Shown in pieces: positions 1 through 5,918 of a stretch of DNA of 7,957 nt. The notes beneath the pieces are model-generated. The model was not told the origin of the DNA and searched no databases. It saw only the letters and a program-made list of their open reading frames with translations. Source of the DNA: Rhodospirillales bacterium. GTDB taxonomy: Bacteria > Pseudomonadota > Alphaproteobacteria > Geminicoccales > Geminicoccaceae. The translations under genes and the position numbers were made by a program. The stretch is from NCBI GenBank assembly GCA_007131045.1, contig SLRI01000636.1, positions 1 through 7,957 of the forward strand, written 5' to 3'. Position 1 is the first letter of the stretch. Each line of letters begins with the position of its first letter.

Positions 1-1001
1 AGATATCCGGCCTCGGGCCGATCACCCGCCGTGTGCTCGCGGCTTCGGTCGTCGCCGGCGTCGCCGCCGTGGCGCTGCCGCCGCTCACCGCCGAGGCCCA
101 GCAGACGCTCCGCTTCGCCCATGTCTACGAGACCAGCGAAGCCTACCACCGAGCCGCGCTCTGGGCCGCCGACGAGATCGCGGAGCGGACCGACGGCCGC
201 TACGCCATGGAGGTCTTCCCGGCCTCGTCGCTCGGCAGCGAGACCGAGATCAACCAGGGCCTGACACTCGGCACCGTCGACATGATCTATACCGGCACGC
301 TCTTCGCCGGGCGCAGCTTCGAGCCGATGACCATCGCCTCGGCCCCCTACATGTTCCGCGACGTCGACCACTGGCTCGCGTACAGCCAGAGCGATCTCTG
401 GGAGGAGATGAAGGAGGGCTACCAGGAGGCCACCGGCCACCACGTCGCCGCGATCCTCTACTACGGCGAGCGCCACGTCACCTCGAAGAATCCGATCAAC
501 GAGCCCGGTGACATGCAGGGCCTGAAGATCCGCGTCCCCGACGCCCCGCTCTACGTCATGTTTCCGCGCGCCGTCGGCGCCAACCCGACGCCGATCGCCT
601 TTGCCGAGGTCTACCTCGCCCTGCAGCAGGGCACCGTCGACGCCCAGGAAAACCCGCTGCCGACCATCTACGCCAAGAAGTTCCACGAGCCGACCCCGGT
701 CGTGAACCTGACCGGGCACATCACCGAGAGCCTGATCACCATCGTCGGCAGCACCCTCTGGAACCAGCTCTCCGACGAGGACAAGGCGATCTTCGAAGAG
801 GTCTTCCAGGAAGCGGCGGTCCGCTCCAACGAGGAGATCTTCGCCGAGGAAGCTCGCCTCGTGACCGGCTTCGAGGACGAGGGTGCCACCGTCAACCACG
901 TCGACCGCTCGCTCTTCAAGGCCGTGGTCGAGCCGCACCTGACCGGCGACGACGTGCCCTGGACACTGGAGCAGTTCGACCGCCTGCAGGCGCTGAACTG
1001 A
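1..1001 (+). CDS. dctP: TRAP transporter solute-binding protein, DctP family (5' end outside window)
   Basis: This is the periplasmic binding protein of a TRAP uptake system; it captures an organic acid and delivers it to the DctQM permease. The reading frame is open to the left edge (first whole codon at 3-5), so the gene starts upstream. The GTG at 33 is not a credible start because it falls inside the signal peptide. Before it the frame reads ITRR, giving a TRRVLAA Tat-like motif (RR codons 27-32), then an Ala/Val-rich core and a likely cleavage site in TAEA-QQ near base 101. The mature part begins TLRFAHVY, typical of DctP. Further family marks are LGSETEINQG, the GLKIRVPDAP block (Arg codon 531-533, the expected carboxylate-binding arginine) and QQGTVDAQENP at about 627-659. 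A DctQ gene follows after 24 bases. The family is sure; the substrate (C4-dicarboxylate, sugar acid, other) is not readable. Confidence 0.93.
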   Translation, partial: ISGLGPITRRVLAASVVAGVAAVALPPLTAEAQQTLRFAHVYETSEAYHRAALWAADEIAERTDGRYAMEVFPASSLGSETEINQGLTLGTVDMIYTGTLFAGRSFEPMTIASAPYMFRDVDHWLAYSQSDLWEEMKEGYQEATGHHVAAILYYGERHVTSKNPINEPGDMQGLKIRVPDAPLYVMFPRAVGANPTPIAFAEVYLALQQGTVDAQENPLPTIYAKKFHEPTPVVNLTGHITESLITIVGSTLWNQLSDEDKAIFEEVFQEAAVRSNEEIFAEEARLVTGFEDEGATVNHVDRSLFKAVVEPHLTGDDVPWTLEQFDRLQALN

Positions 1002-1025
1002 GATAAGCGCACAGCTGAACGAACG

Positions 1026-1568
1026 ATGACGGTCGAGCACCGGCAGTCCCTCGAGGGCGGCATCCAGGTCGAGGAGCCGCCGGAGCCGCCTTTCGACTGG
1101 CGCGACTACGGCCTCGAGGACCTGCCGGCCTTCTTGATCTTCTGGGGGCTCACCGTCATCGTCTTCCTGCAGTTCTTCACCCGCTACGTCCTCAACGATT
1201 CCCTCGCCTGGACCGAGGAGGCGGCGCGCTACTTCCTGATAGCACTCACCTTCGTCGGCGGTGGCCTGGTCTGCCGCAGGCGGGCGCACATCGCGGTCGA
1301 ATACCTGCACACGCTGATGTCGCGGCAGACCTCGCGCTGGCTGATGGTGGTGGTCGAGACCATCAGCGCCGCCTTCTTCGCCTACCTCGCCTATATCGGC
1401 TGGCGGCTGATCGGGGTCATGGGCCACCAGCGCATGGCGGTGATCGACCTCACCATGGCCTGGCTCTACTGGGTGGTGCTCGCCGGCCTCGTCGTCATGT
1501 TCCTGCGCACGCTGCAGTCCATCCGGCGCCGCCTCGAGGGCGACAGCCCCTGGGCCGGCGACATCTGA
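1026..1568 (+). CDS. dctQ: TRAP transporter small permease, DctQ family
   Basis: This is the small membrane subunit of the TRAP transporter, needed with DctM to move the substrate delivered by DctP across the inner membrane. The 180 residues match the family's usual size. After a charged, proline-rich N-terminal tail (residues 1-30) there are four hydrophobic segments at about 33-53, 67-83, 105-127 and 144-162. The stretch RYVLNDSLAWTEEAARY (53-69), followed by a Gly-rich turn and CRRRAHIAVEYL (83-94), is the conserved DctQ core between helices 1 and 2. The ATG at 1026 has no strong Shine-Dalgarno sequence, and the gene lies 24 bases after dctP, so it is probably translated as part of the operon. 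It ends with TGA, in the same frame as the following dctM. Confidence 0.93.
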   Translation: MTVEHRQSLEGGIQVEEPPEPPFDWRDYGLEDLPAFLIFWGLTVIVFLQFFTRYVLNDSLAWTEEAARYFLIALTFVGGGLVCRRRAHIAVEYLHTLMSRQTSRWLMVVVETISAAFFAYLAYIGWRLIGVMGHQRMAVIDLTMAWLYWVVLAGLVVMFLRTLQSIRRRLEGDSPWAGDI

Positions 1569-1580
1569 GAGTCCCGGTCC

Positions 1581-2861
1581 TTGTACATCGCGCTGCTCTT
1601 CGCCTCGTTCTTCACTTTCCTCTTCATGGGCGTGCCGGTGGCGGTGGCCTTGGGCGGCTCGTCGCTGATCTACGTGCTGGCCTCGGGCAACGTGCCGGAC
1701 TTCGTCGTCCTGCACCGCATGGTCAACGGCATCGACAGCTTCCCGCTCTTGGCCATCCCGTTCTTCATCCTCGCCGGCAACCTGATGAACTCGGCCGGCA
1801 TCACCAACCGCATCTTCGCCTTCGCTAGGGCCATGGTCGGCTGGATGCGCGGCGGCCTCGGCCACGTCAACGTCGGCGCCTCGGTGGTCTTCGCCGGCAT
1901 GTCGGGGGCGGCCGTGGCCGATGCCGGCGGGCTCGGCACGATCGAGGTCAAGGCTATGCGCGATGCCGGCTACGACCGCGGCTTCGCCGTCGGCGTCACC
2001 GCCGCCTCCTCGACCATCGGCCCGATCATCCCGCCGTCCCTTCCCATGGTCATCTACGGCGTCATGGCCTCGGCCTCGATCGGCCAGCTCTTCGCCGCCG
2101 GCTTCATTCCGGGCATCCTGATGGCCGTCTCGCTGATGGTGATGATCGGCTGGTACGCCCGCAAGCGGAACTACCCGCGCGACGCCCCCTTCGACCTCTG
2201 CGTCCTCTGGCGCGCGTTGCAGGGCGCCTTCCTCTCGCTGATGACGCCTTTGATCATCGTCGGCGGCATCCTCTCCGGCATGGTCACCCCCACCGAGGCC
2301 GCCATCGCCGCCGTCTTCTGGGCCTTGATCCTCGGCGTCTTCGTCTACCGCACGCTGACCCCCTCGCGCCTGGTGCGGGTCAGCATGGAGACCATCGAGA
2401 CCACGGCCTCCATCCTCCTGATCGTCGCCGCAGCCTCGATCTTCGCCTGGATCCTGACATCCAACCGGGTCACCGAGAACTTCGCCACCTTCATCCTCAC
2501 CCTCTCGGAAAACCCGATCGTCATCCTCCTGCTGCTCAACCTGATCATCCTGATCGCCGGCTGCTTCCTCGAGACCATCGCCGCCATCACCATCCTCGTC
2601 CCGGTCCTCTTGCCCGTCGCCATCAAGCTCGGCGTCGACCCGGTCCACTTCGGCGTCGTCATGGTCCTCAACCTGATGATCGGCCTCTTGACCCCGCCGA
2701 TCGGCATGGTCCTCTACGTGCTGGCCAAAGTCACCAACACGCCCTTCGAAGTCTGCATGCGCTCCACCATGCCCTTCCTCGTCCCCCTGGTCACCGTCCT
2801 CCTCCTGATCACCTTCTTCCCCGCCATCTCCATGTGGCTGCCGACCCTGGTCTACCGGTAA
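1581..2861 (+). CDS. dctM: TRAP transporter large permease, DctM family
   Basis: This is the large, ion-coupled permease subunit of the TRAP transporter in the inner membrane. At 426 residues it has normal length, and it is strongly hydrophobic throughout. Conserved blocks appear in family order: AIPFFILAGNLMNSAGIT (58-75), the GGLGHVNVGASVVFAGMSG region (91-109), SSTIGPIIPPSLPM (143-156), TEAAIAA (238-244), GCFLETIAAITILVPVLLP (327-345) and GLLTPPIGMVLYV (368-380). The start is taken as TTG at 1581: it is the only start codon after the dctQ stop that keeps the first membrane helix, since the first internal ATG (residue 16) would cut it. GAGAG at 1567-1571 is a possible ribosome binding site overlapping the dctQ stop. 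The gene sits 12 bases after dctQ and ends the operon. Confidence 0.94.
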   Translation: MYIALLFASFFTFLFMGVPVAVALGGSSLIYVLASGNVPDFVVLHRMVNGIDSFPLLAIPFFILAGNLMNSAGITNRIFAFARAMVGWMRGGLGHVNVGASVVFAGMSGAAVADAGGLGTIEVKAMRDAGYDRGFAVGVTAASSTIGPIIPPSLPMVIYGVMASASIGQLFAAGFIPGILMAVSLMVMIGWYARKRNYPRDAPFDLCVLWRALQGAFLSLMTPLIIVGGILSGMVTPTEAAIAAVFWALILGVFVYRTLTPSRLVRVSMETIETTASILLIVAAASIFAWILTSNRVTENFATFILTLSENPIVILLLLNLIILIAGCFLETIAAITILVPVLLPVAIKLGVDPVHFGVVMVLNLMIGLLTPPIGMVLYVLAKVTNTPFEVCMRSTMPFLVPLVTVLLLITFFPAISMWLPTLVYR

Positions 2862-2883
2862 GATAGAAGAAGAAAGCAAGTAA

Positions 2884-2904
2884 CGGGGAGGCAGCGCCTC
2901 CCCG
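2884..2904 (+). terminator. GC-rich hairpin after dctM, possible transcription terminator
   Basis: A perfect 9-bp stem (arms 2884-2892 and 2896-2904, CGGGGAGGC pairing with GCCTCCCCG) closes a three-base AGC loop, 22 bases after the dctM stop. It is preceded by a purine-rich, A-rich tract (2859-2880) but has no T run behind it, only GCGCCCCTCC. It may end or stabilise the TRAP mRNA. The lack of a U tract keeps the terminator call tentative. It could equally be a copy of a dispersed intergenic repeat, which one window cannot show. Confidence 0.45.
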
Positions 2905-2931
2905 CGCCCCTCCGTTATTGGGGCCGCATTA

Positions 2932-2987
2932 CGCAATTCGCAGCCCCTGCGCACCCGAGGAGCCGCCGGCGAGCCAGTCGAATTGCG
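2932..2987. repeat. 9-bp perfect inverted repeat with 38-base spacer
   Basis: CGCAATTCG at 2932-2940 is exactly mirrored by CGAATTGCG at 2979-2987. The arms hold the AATT core that is rare in this GC-rich DNA. The site lies in the 200-base gap between the TRAP operon and the lipid kinase gene, and the right arm ends 74 bases before the kinase ATG. It could be a pair of half-sites for a regulator, the ends of a small mobile repeat, or chance. No clear -35/-10 pair was found in this gap. Confidence 0.4.
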
Positions 2988-3061
2988 CTCGCCTCTGGAA
3001 CCTCCGGCGACCTGTGGCGTTGGTAGCGCCGACCTCACACGACAACTCTGGCGGCTGACCC

Positions 3062-3961
3062 ATGAAAGCCACGCTCGTTCACAACCCGACCGCTGGCAAT
3101 GGCGCCGTCACGCGCGACATGCTCACCGCCCTCCTGCACAAGGCCAACTTCACCCCGACCTACCAGTCGAGCAAAATCGGCGAGCTCACCGCCGCGCTGG
3201 CCGAGCCCGCCGACCTGATCGTGGTCGCCGGCGGTGACGGCACCGTCGCCAAGGTGCTGACCCAGATGCCGGACCGCAAGGTGCCCGTGGCCATCCTGCC
3301 GCTGGGCACGGCCAACAACATCGCGAGCTCCTTCGGCATCGGCGGCGCGCTCGACGAGATCGCCCTCGGCCTGCACCACGCGAGCGAGCGCAAGCTCGAC
3401 ATCGGCATGGCGCGCGGCCCCTGGGGCTGCTGCTGGCTGGTCGAGGGCATCGGCCTCGGTGCCCTCGTCCGCACCGCCGAGCGCCTCGGCAAGCCCAACG
3501 GCAGCCGCGTGGACAAGCTGGACGAAGCGCGCAAGGCGGTGCGCAAGATGCTCAAGAAAGTGGAGCCCGACCGCATGCGCATCCTGGTCGACGACGAGCC
3601 CCTGCCTGACGCCCAACTCATGGTGGAGATTCTCAACATCGCCTGCGCCGGGCCACGGCTGTTTCTCGTACCCGAGACCGACATGGGTGACGGGCTCGTC
3701 GACGTCGCGATCCTCGAGCCCGACCAGCGCAAGGAGATGCGCCGCTGGCTGAAGGACAAGCGGCCGAGCGGTCCGCCGCCCTTGACCGTCCGCCGTGGCC
3801 GCAAGGTCAGCATCTACTGGGACGGCACGCCGATGCATGTCGACGACGACACACCGCCCTTCGGTGACGGCAAGGTCGCGGTCGAATTCGAGCTGGAGGA
3901 CCGGCAAACCACGATCCTGGTCCCGAAGAAAGTCGACGGCGACCCCGGGGTGCCGAAATGA
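3062..3961 (+). CDS. Diacylglycerol kinase-fold lipid kinase (DagK/YegS/LCB5 superfamily)
   Basis: This is a predicted ATP-dependent lipid kinase that transfers phosphate to the hydroxyl of diacylglycerol, a sphingoid base or a similar lipid at the membrane face. The 299 residues fit the single-polypeptide family. The N-terminal catalytic domain shows NPTAGNG (8-14), the nucleotide-binding GGDGT (57-61) after the strand DLIVVA, and LPLGTANN (79-86). The second domain carries GDGLVDVAIL (209-218), the usual DGxLDV site. The ATG at 3062 puts the first strand and the NPxAG motif exactly at the N-terminus as the family requires, although the upstream Shine-Dalgarno is weak. The stop overlaps the next gene's start (ATGA at 3958-3961), which suggests translational coupling with the IMPase-family phosphatase. 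The lipid substrate cannot be assigned. I did not recognise close similarity to a characterised diacylglycerol or sphingosine kinase. Confidence 0.88.
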   Translation: MKATLVHNPTAGNGAVTRDMLTALLHKANFTPTYQSSKIGELTAALAEPADLIVVAGGDGTVAKVLTQMPDRKVPVAILPLGTANNIASSFGIGGALDEIALGLHHASERKLDIGMARGPWGCCWLVEGIGLGALVRTAERLGKPNGSRVDKLDEARKAVRKMLKKVEPDRMRILVDDEPLPDAQLMVEILNIACAGPRLFLVPETDMGDGLVDVAILEPDQRKEMRRWLKDKRPSGPPPLTVRRGRKVSIYWDGTPMHVDDDTPPFGDGKVAVEFELEDRQTTILVPKKVDGDPGVPK

Positions 3962-4839
3962 GCGGCCTCGACCAATCGACCGGGCTCGACAATACGGGCG
4001 GGCTCGACAAGGCGGCGCTGCTGGAGCTCGAGGCCGTCGCCGTCGAGCTCGCCCGCCTGGCCGCAGCCGAGATCACGACCGCGCTCGGCCGCGAGCTCGC
4101 CATCCGCTACAAGGAAGCCGAGAGCCGCACCGGTGCCGCCCGCTACCGCGACCCGGCCTCCGAGGCCGACGAGCGCATCGAGCAGCTCATCCGCGCCCGC
4201 CTCGCCGAGCGTCTTCCCGACCACGGCGTGGTCGGCGAGGAGATGGCGACGCTCGCCGGCGACCCGGATGCCCCGGTCTGGGTGATCGATCCGATCGACG
4301 GCACCGCAAACTTCGTCAACGGCCTGCCCCTCTATGCCGCCTCGATCGGGGTGATGCACCAGGGCGGGGCGGTCGCCGGCGCCATCTGGTGCACCACCAG
4401 CCACGCCCTGAGGCCCGGCGTCTACCATGCCCACCGAGGCGGCCGCCTGCGCTTCGACGAGGCACCACTCGAGCAGCGCCGCCATGCCGATCTCCGCCGC
4501 CGCCTCGCCGCCGATCCCAGCCCGAGAGGCAGCGCCGAGCACGGCTGGGAAATGCGCAAGACCGGCTCGGCCTCGCTCGAATGCGCCTTCGTCGCCGCCG
4601 GCCTGTTCGAGATCGCCCGCTTCGCGCAGCCGAACCTCTGGGATGTCGCCGCCGGCCTCGCCCTGATCGCCGCCAGCGGCGGCACCATCCGCGAGCAGGC
4701 CGACGACACCTGGCAACCGCTGCAACCGATCCCGAACGACGCCATCGCCACCTGGCGCCGCCCCCTCCTCATCGGTGACCCCACCGCCGTCGACCGCTTC
4801 ATCGCCAGCGAAAAGCAGGACGGCGCACCAAGCGAGTGA
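3958..4839 (+). CDS. Inositol monophosphatase family phosphatase
   Basis: This is a predicted Mg2+-dependent cytoplasmic phosphomonoesterase of the IMPase/SuhB/HisN superfamily. In the 293 residues the metal-site motifs are complete: GEE (93-95; Glu94 is the equivalent of human IMPA1 Glu70), WVIDPIDGTANFVNG (108-122; Asp111 and Asp114 match Asp90 and Asp93), and NLWDVAAG (226-233; Asp229 matches Asp220). KTGSASLECAFVAAG (201-215) is the usual GSA block before the last motif. The ATG overlaps the lipid kinase stop by four bases, so it is probably co-translated with it. The first 18 residues are an odd GLD-rich repeat. Possible substrates are inositol phosphate, histidinol phosphate, a sugar phosphate or 3'-phosphoadenosine phosphate; the family cannot be split by eye. 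Two hairpins follow the stop. Confidence 0.9.
   Translation: MSGLDQSTGLDNTGGLDKAALLELEAVAVELARLAAAEITTALGRELAIRYKEAESRTGAARYRDPASEADERIEQLIRARLAERLPDHGVVGEEMATLAGDPDAPVWVIDPIDGTANFVNGLPLYAASIGVMHQGGAVAGAIWCTTSHALRPGVYHAHRGGRLRFDEAPLEQRRHADLRRRLAADPSPRGSAEHGWEMRKTGSASLECAFVAAGLFEIARFAQPNLWDVAAGLALIAASGGTIREQADDTWQPLQPIPNDAIATWRRPLLIGDPTAVDRFIASEKQDGAPSE
3964..4008 (+). repeat. Short tandem repeat coding for GLD units at the IMPase N-terminus
   Basis: Two imperfect 18-base units (3964-3981 and 3982-3999) and the first nine bases of a third (4000-4008) encode GLDQST, GLDNTG and GLD. The bases CTCGAC recur in every unit at an 18-base interval. It lies ahead of the predicted first helix of the phosphatase domain, so the tail is probably disordered and not catalytic. 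Confidence 0.55.
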
Positions 4840-4878
4840 GCCACATGCCCCCGCGCCGAGCGGGCACACGAGGCTCAC
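4836..4878. terminator. Compound stem-loop at the end of the IMPase gene
   Basis: GTGAGCC (4836-4842) pairs perfectly with GGCTCAC (4872-4878). Inside it TGCCC (4846-4850) pairs with GGGCA (4862-4866), and GC/GC can extend the inner stem past a two-base bulge. The 5' arm contains the IMPase TGA. There is no T run on either side, so it may protect the 3' end or assist the hairpin downstream, not terminate alone. It lies between convergent genes. Confidence 0.35.
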
Positions 4879-4891
4879 GCCATCTTGCACG

Positions 4892-4910
4892 GCGCACTAA
4901 TGCGCGTTTT
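4892..4910 (+). terminator. Intrinsic-terminator-like hairpin with short T run
   Basis: GCGCA (4892-4896), loop CTAA and TGCGC (4901-4905) form a five-base-pair stem, followed at once by GTTTT (4906-4910). It lies 53 bases after the IMPase stop in the correct orientation to end the kinase/phosphatase transcript before the convergent lipoprotein gene. The stem and the T run are both short, so efficiency is uncertain. On the minus strand the hairpin has no T run. Confidence 0.5.
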
Positions 4911-4981
4911 CGGGACGGCCCCGGACCAAGAACGGTCTCCACTTTCGCTCCGCCGACGCCGACTGAACCGACCCGGCGGCG

Positions 4982-5461
4982 CTAGAGCGCCCGACGTTGC
5001 TCGACCGCGATTTCCGGCGGCAGGTCGAGGCCGAAGAGGACCGAGTAGCGCGCCGAGGTGCCGGCGGCGACGCCCTCGACCTCCTGGACCAGCCGCTCGC
5101 GGATGCGGACGGGCATCTGCGTCGCCTCGCCCGGCACGGTGGCGACGAAGAAGGTCTTGTCGAGCACCTCGCCCGCCGGATCGGCGATCACCACGAAATA
5201 GGGGATGTCGGTGCCGGGCGCGGCCTCCACCACGAGATCGACGCTCATGTCGAGGCTGAGCCGGTTGCCGCCATAGGTGCAGAGCCCGTCGAGGTTCTCG
5301 AGGGTGACGGCGATCTCGCGACCGGCGGCGTCCTCGCCGTACATCCGGTCGAGCCCATGAATGATCGCGCTGTCCGGGCAGACGGCTACCTCAGGCTCGC
5401 CGCGGCCGCAGCCGACGACGACGAGCGCGAGGCAGGTGACGACGGGGAGGATCGGCCGCAT
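4982..5461 (-). CDS. Uncharacterised outer-membrane/periplasmic lipoprotein
   Basis: This is a 159-residue predicted lipoprotein of unknown function. Residues 1-18 form a lipoprotein signal peptide: MRP, a hydrophobic core, and the lipobox VVGC with the lipidated Cys at position 18. The mature part begins with CPDSAIIHGLDRMYG and continues with a beta-rich stretch including DLVVEAAPGTDIPYFVVIAD, then the end LFGLDLPPEIAVEQRR. From memory this layout (CPxxxI, YFVxI, a late LDLPPE-like segment) resembles conserved hypothetical lipoproteins of alphaproteobacteria, none with a known role. The start is fixed by the signal peptide and by AAGGA at 5474-5470, eight bases before the ATG. The same frame stays open upstream through the CDGSH gene, but that extension is a shadow of the other gene. 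The gene follows the CDGSH gene by 35 bases, so the two are probably co-transcribed. TAG stop at 4984-4982. Confidence 0.82.
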   Translation of the reverse strand: MRPILPVVTCLALVVVGCGRGEPEVAVCPDSAIIHGLDRMYGEDAAGREIAVTLENLDGLCTYGGNRLSLDMSVDLVVEAAPGTDIPYFVVIADPAGEVLDKTFFVATVPGEATQMPVRIRERLVQEVEGVAAGTSARYSVLFGLDLPPEIAVEQRRAL

Positions 5462-5496
5462 CGACGGTGTCCTTGATTGGCGCTCGGGGGCAGGGC

Positions 5497-5736
5497 TCAG
5501 ACGGTCTTGTGCGAGCCGTCGCAGAGCGGCTGGTTGCCGGTCCGCTTGCAGCCGCAGAAAAAGACCGCGCCGTCCTTCTCGGCCGTGAACTTCACCGGGC
5601 TGAAGGCTGAGCCCTTGTGGCTGCCGTCGCAGAACGGCTGCTTGTCGCTCTGCCCGCAGGCGCACCAGAAATACGCCTTGCCGGCCGAGCACTCGGCCTT
5701 GAAGGGCGCCTTTTGCGGCATCGCTGGCTCGCTCAT
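5497..5736 (-). CDS. Double CDGSH iron-sulfur domain protein
   Basis: This is a small soluble 79-residue protein with two complete CDGSH motifs, each expected to bind a [2Fe-2S] cluster through three Cys and one His. Motif one is CACGQSDKQPFCDGSH with ligands Cys25, Cys27, Cys36 and His40. Motif two is CGCKRTGNQPLCDGSH with Cys61, Cys63, Cys72 and His76. Both match C-x-C-x2-[ST]-x3-P-x-C-D-G-S-H exactly. The tandem layout resembles bacterial and mitochondrial CISD3/MiNT-type proteins, which are tied to electron transfer or cluster and redox homeostasis; no membrane anchor is visible. The ATG at 5736 is chosen because GAGGAG lies at 5747-5742, five bases upstream, and because the frame further upstream has no family character. 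It heads a two-gene minus-strand unit with the lipoprotein and is divergent from the ppx/gppA-like gene. Confidence 0.93.
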   Translation of the reverse strand: MSEPAMPQKAPFKAECSAGKAYFWCACGQSDKQPFCDGSHKGSAFSPVKFTAEKDGAVFFCGCKRTGNQPLCDGSHKTV

Positions 5737-5797
5737 CCGTACTCCTCGTGTGTGGCTCGTCCCCCACCGCCTCGGCCTAGCAAGGGGCGGCCAACCG

Positions 5798-5833
5798 GGC
5801 AACCGATAAGACCGCCGGCAACCGATAAGACCG
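5798..5833. repeat. 17-bp tandem direct repeat in divergent intergenic region
   Basis: GGCAACCGATAAGACCG occurs at 5798-5814 and again without mismatch at 5817-5833, a 19-base period with a CC spacer. A partial echo (GGCCAACCGG) lies just before it at 5789-5798. The repeat is between the CDGSH gene (ATG at 5736, leftward) and the phosphatase gene (ATG at 5919, rightward), about two helical turns apart, so a tandem operator is possible. A recent duplication without function is the plain alternative. Confidence 0.75.
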
Positions 5834-5871
5834 GATGACAGGGCGATGCGCCACTCGGGGTGGAAACCGCT

Positions 5872-5899
5872 TTGCCCAGCGCGCCAACGCCCGTACGAT
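5872..5899 (+). promoter_or_regulatory. Candidate sigma-70-type promoter of the ppx/gppA-rlmE operon
   Basis: TTGCCC (5872-5877) and TACGAT (5894-5899) are separated by 16 bases and resemble -35 and -10 boxes. Transcription would start near 5906, only about 13 bases before the ATG at 5919. If correct, the in-frame ATG at 5835 lies upstream of the transcript and cannot be the start. This is a by-eye match only. Confidence 0.4.
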
Positions 5900-5908
5900 A
5901 GCTCGGTT

Positions 5909-5914
5909 GGAAGA
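5909..5914 (+). promoter_or_regulatory. Ribosome binding site that decides the phosphatase start
   Basis: GGAAGA ends four bases before the ATG at 5919. The alternative in-frame ATG at 5835 is preceded by the repeat sequence and has no purine-rich site, which favours 5919. Confidence 0.55.
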
Positions 5915-5918
5915 ACAA

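Noticed and set aside
3035..3907. Long open frame on the minus strand opposite the lipid kinase gene (about 290 codons)
   Set aside because: It mirrors the kinase gene's codon bias, is rich in Ala/Gly/His/Arg/Val without motifs, and the plus strand has intact DagK motifs.
3795..4778. Plus-strand open frame of about 327 codons overlapping the kinase end and the IMPase gene
   Set aside because: The product is almost wholly Arg/Pro/Ala/Ser, the usual out-of-frame reading of GC-rich genes.
3814..4890. Long minus-strand open frame opposite the IMPase gene (about 358 codons)
   Set aside because: No signal, domain or ribosome site. It is a by-product of high GC content; the plus-strand frame carries the full catalytic set.
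4840..4981. Possible small RNA or gene between the convergent genes
   Set aside because: Apart from the two hairpins I found no promoter and no reading frame with codon character; it looks like a terminator region.
5462..5767. N-terminal extension of the lipoprotein reading frame up to 5767
   Set aside because: It runs through the CDGSH gene out of frame and would bury the lipoprotein signal peptide. The ATG at 5461 has a good Shine-Dalgarno.
5835..5918. Earlier ATG for the Ppx/GppA gene
   Set aside because: No ribosome site, no family residues in the 28 extra codons, and it precedes the candidate promoter. The ATG at 5919 is better supported.
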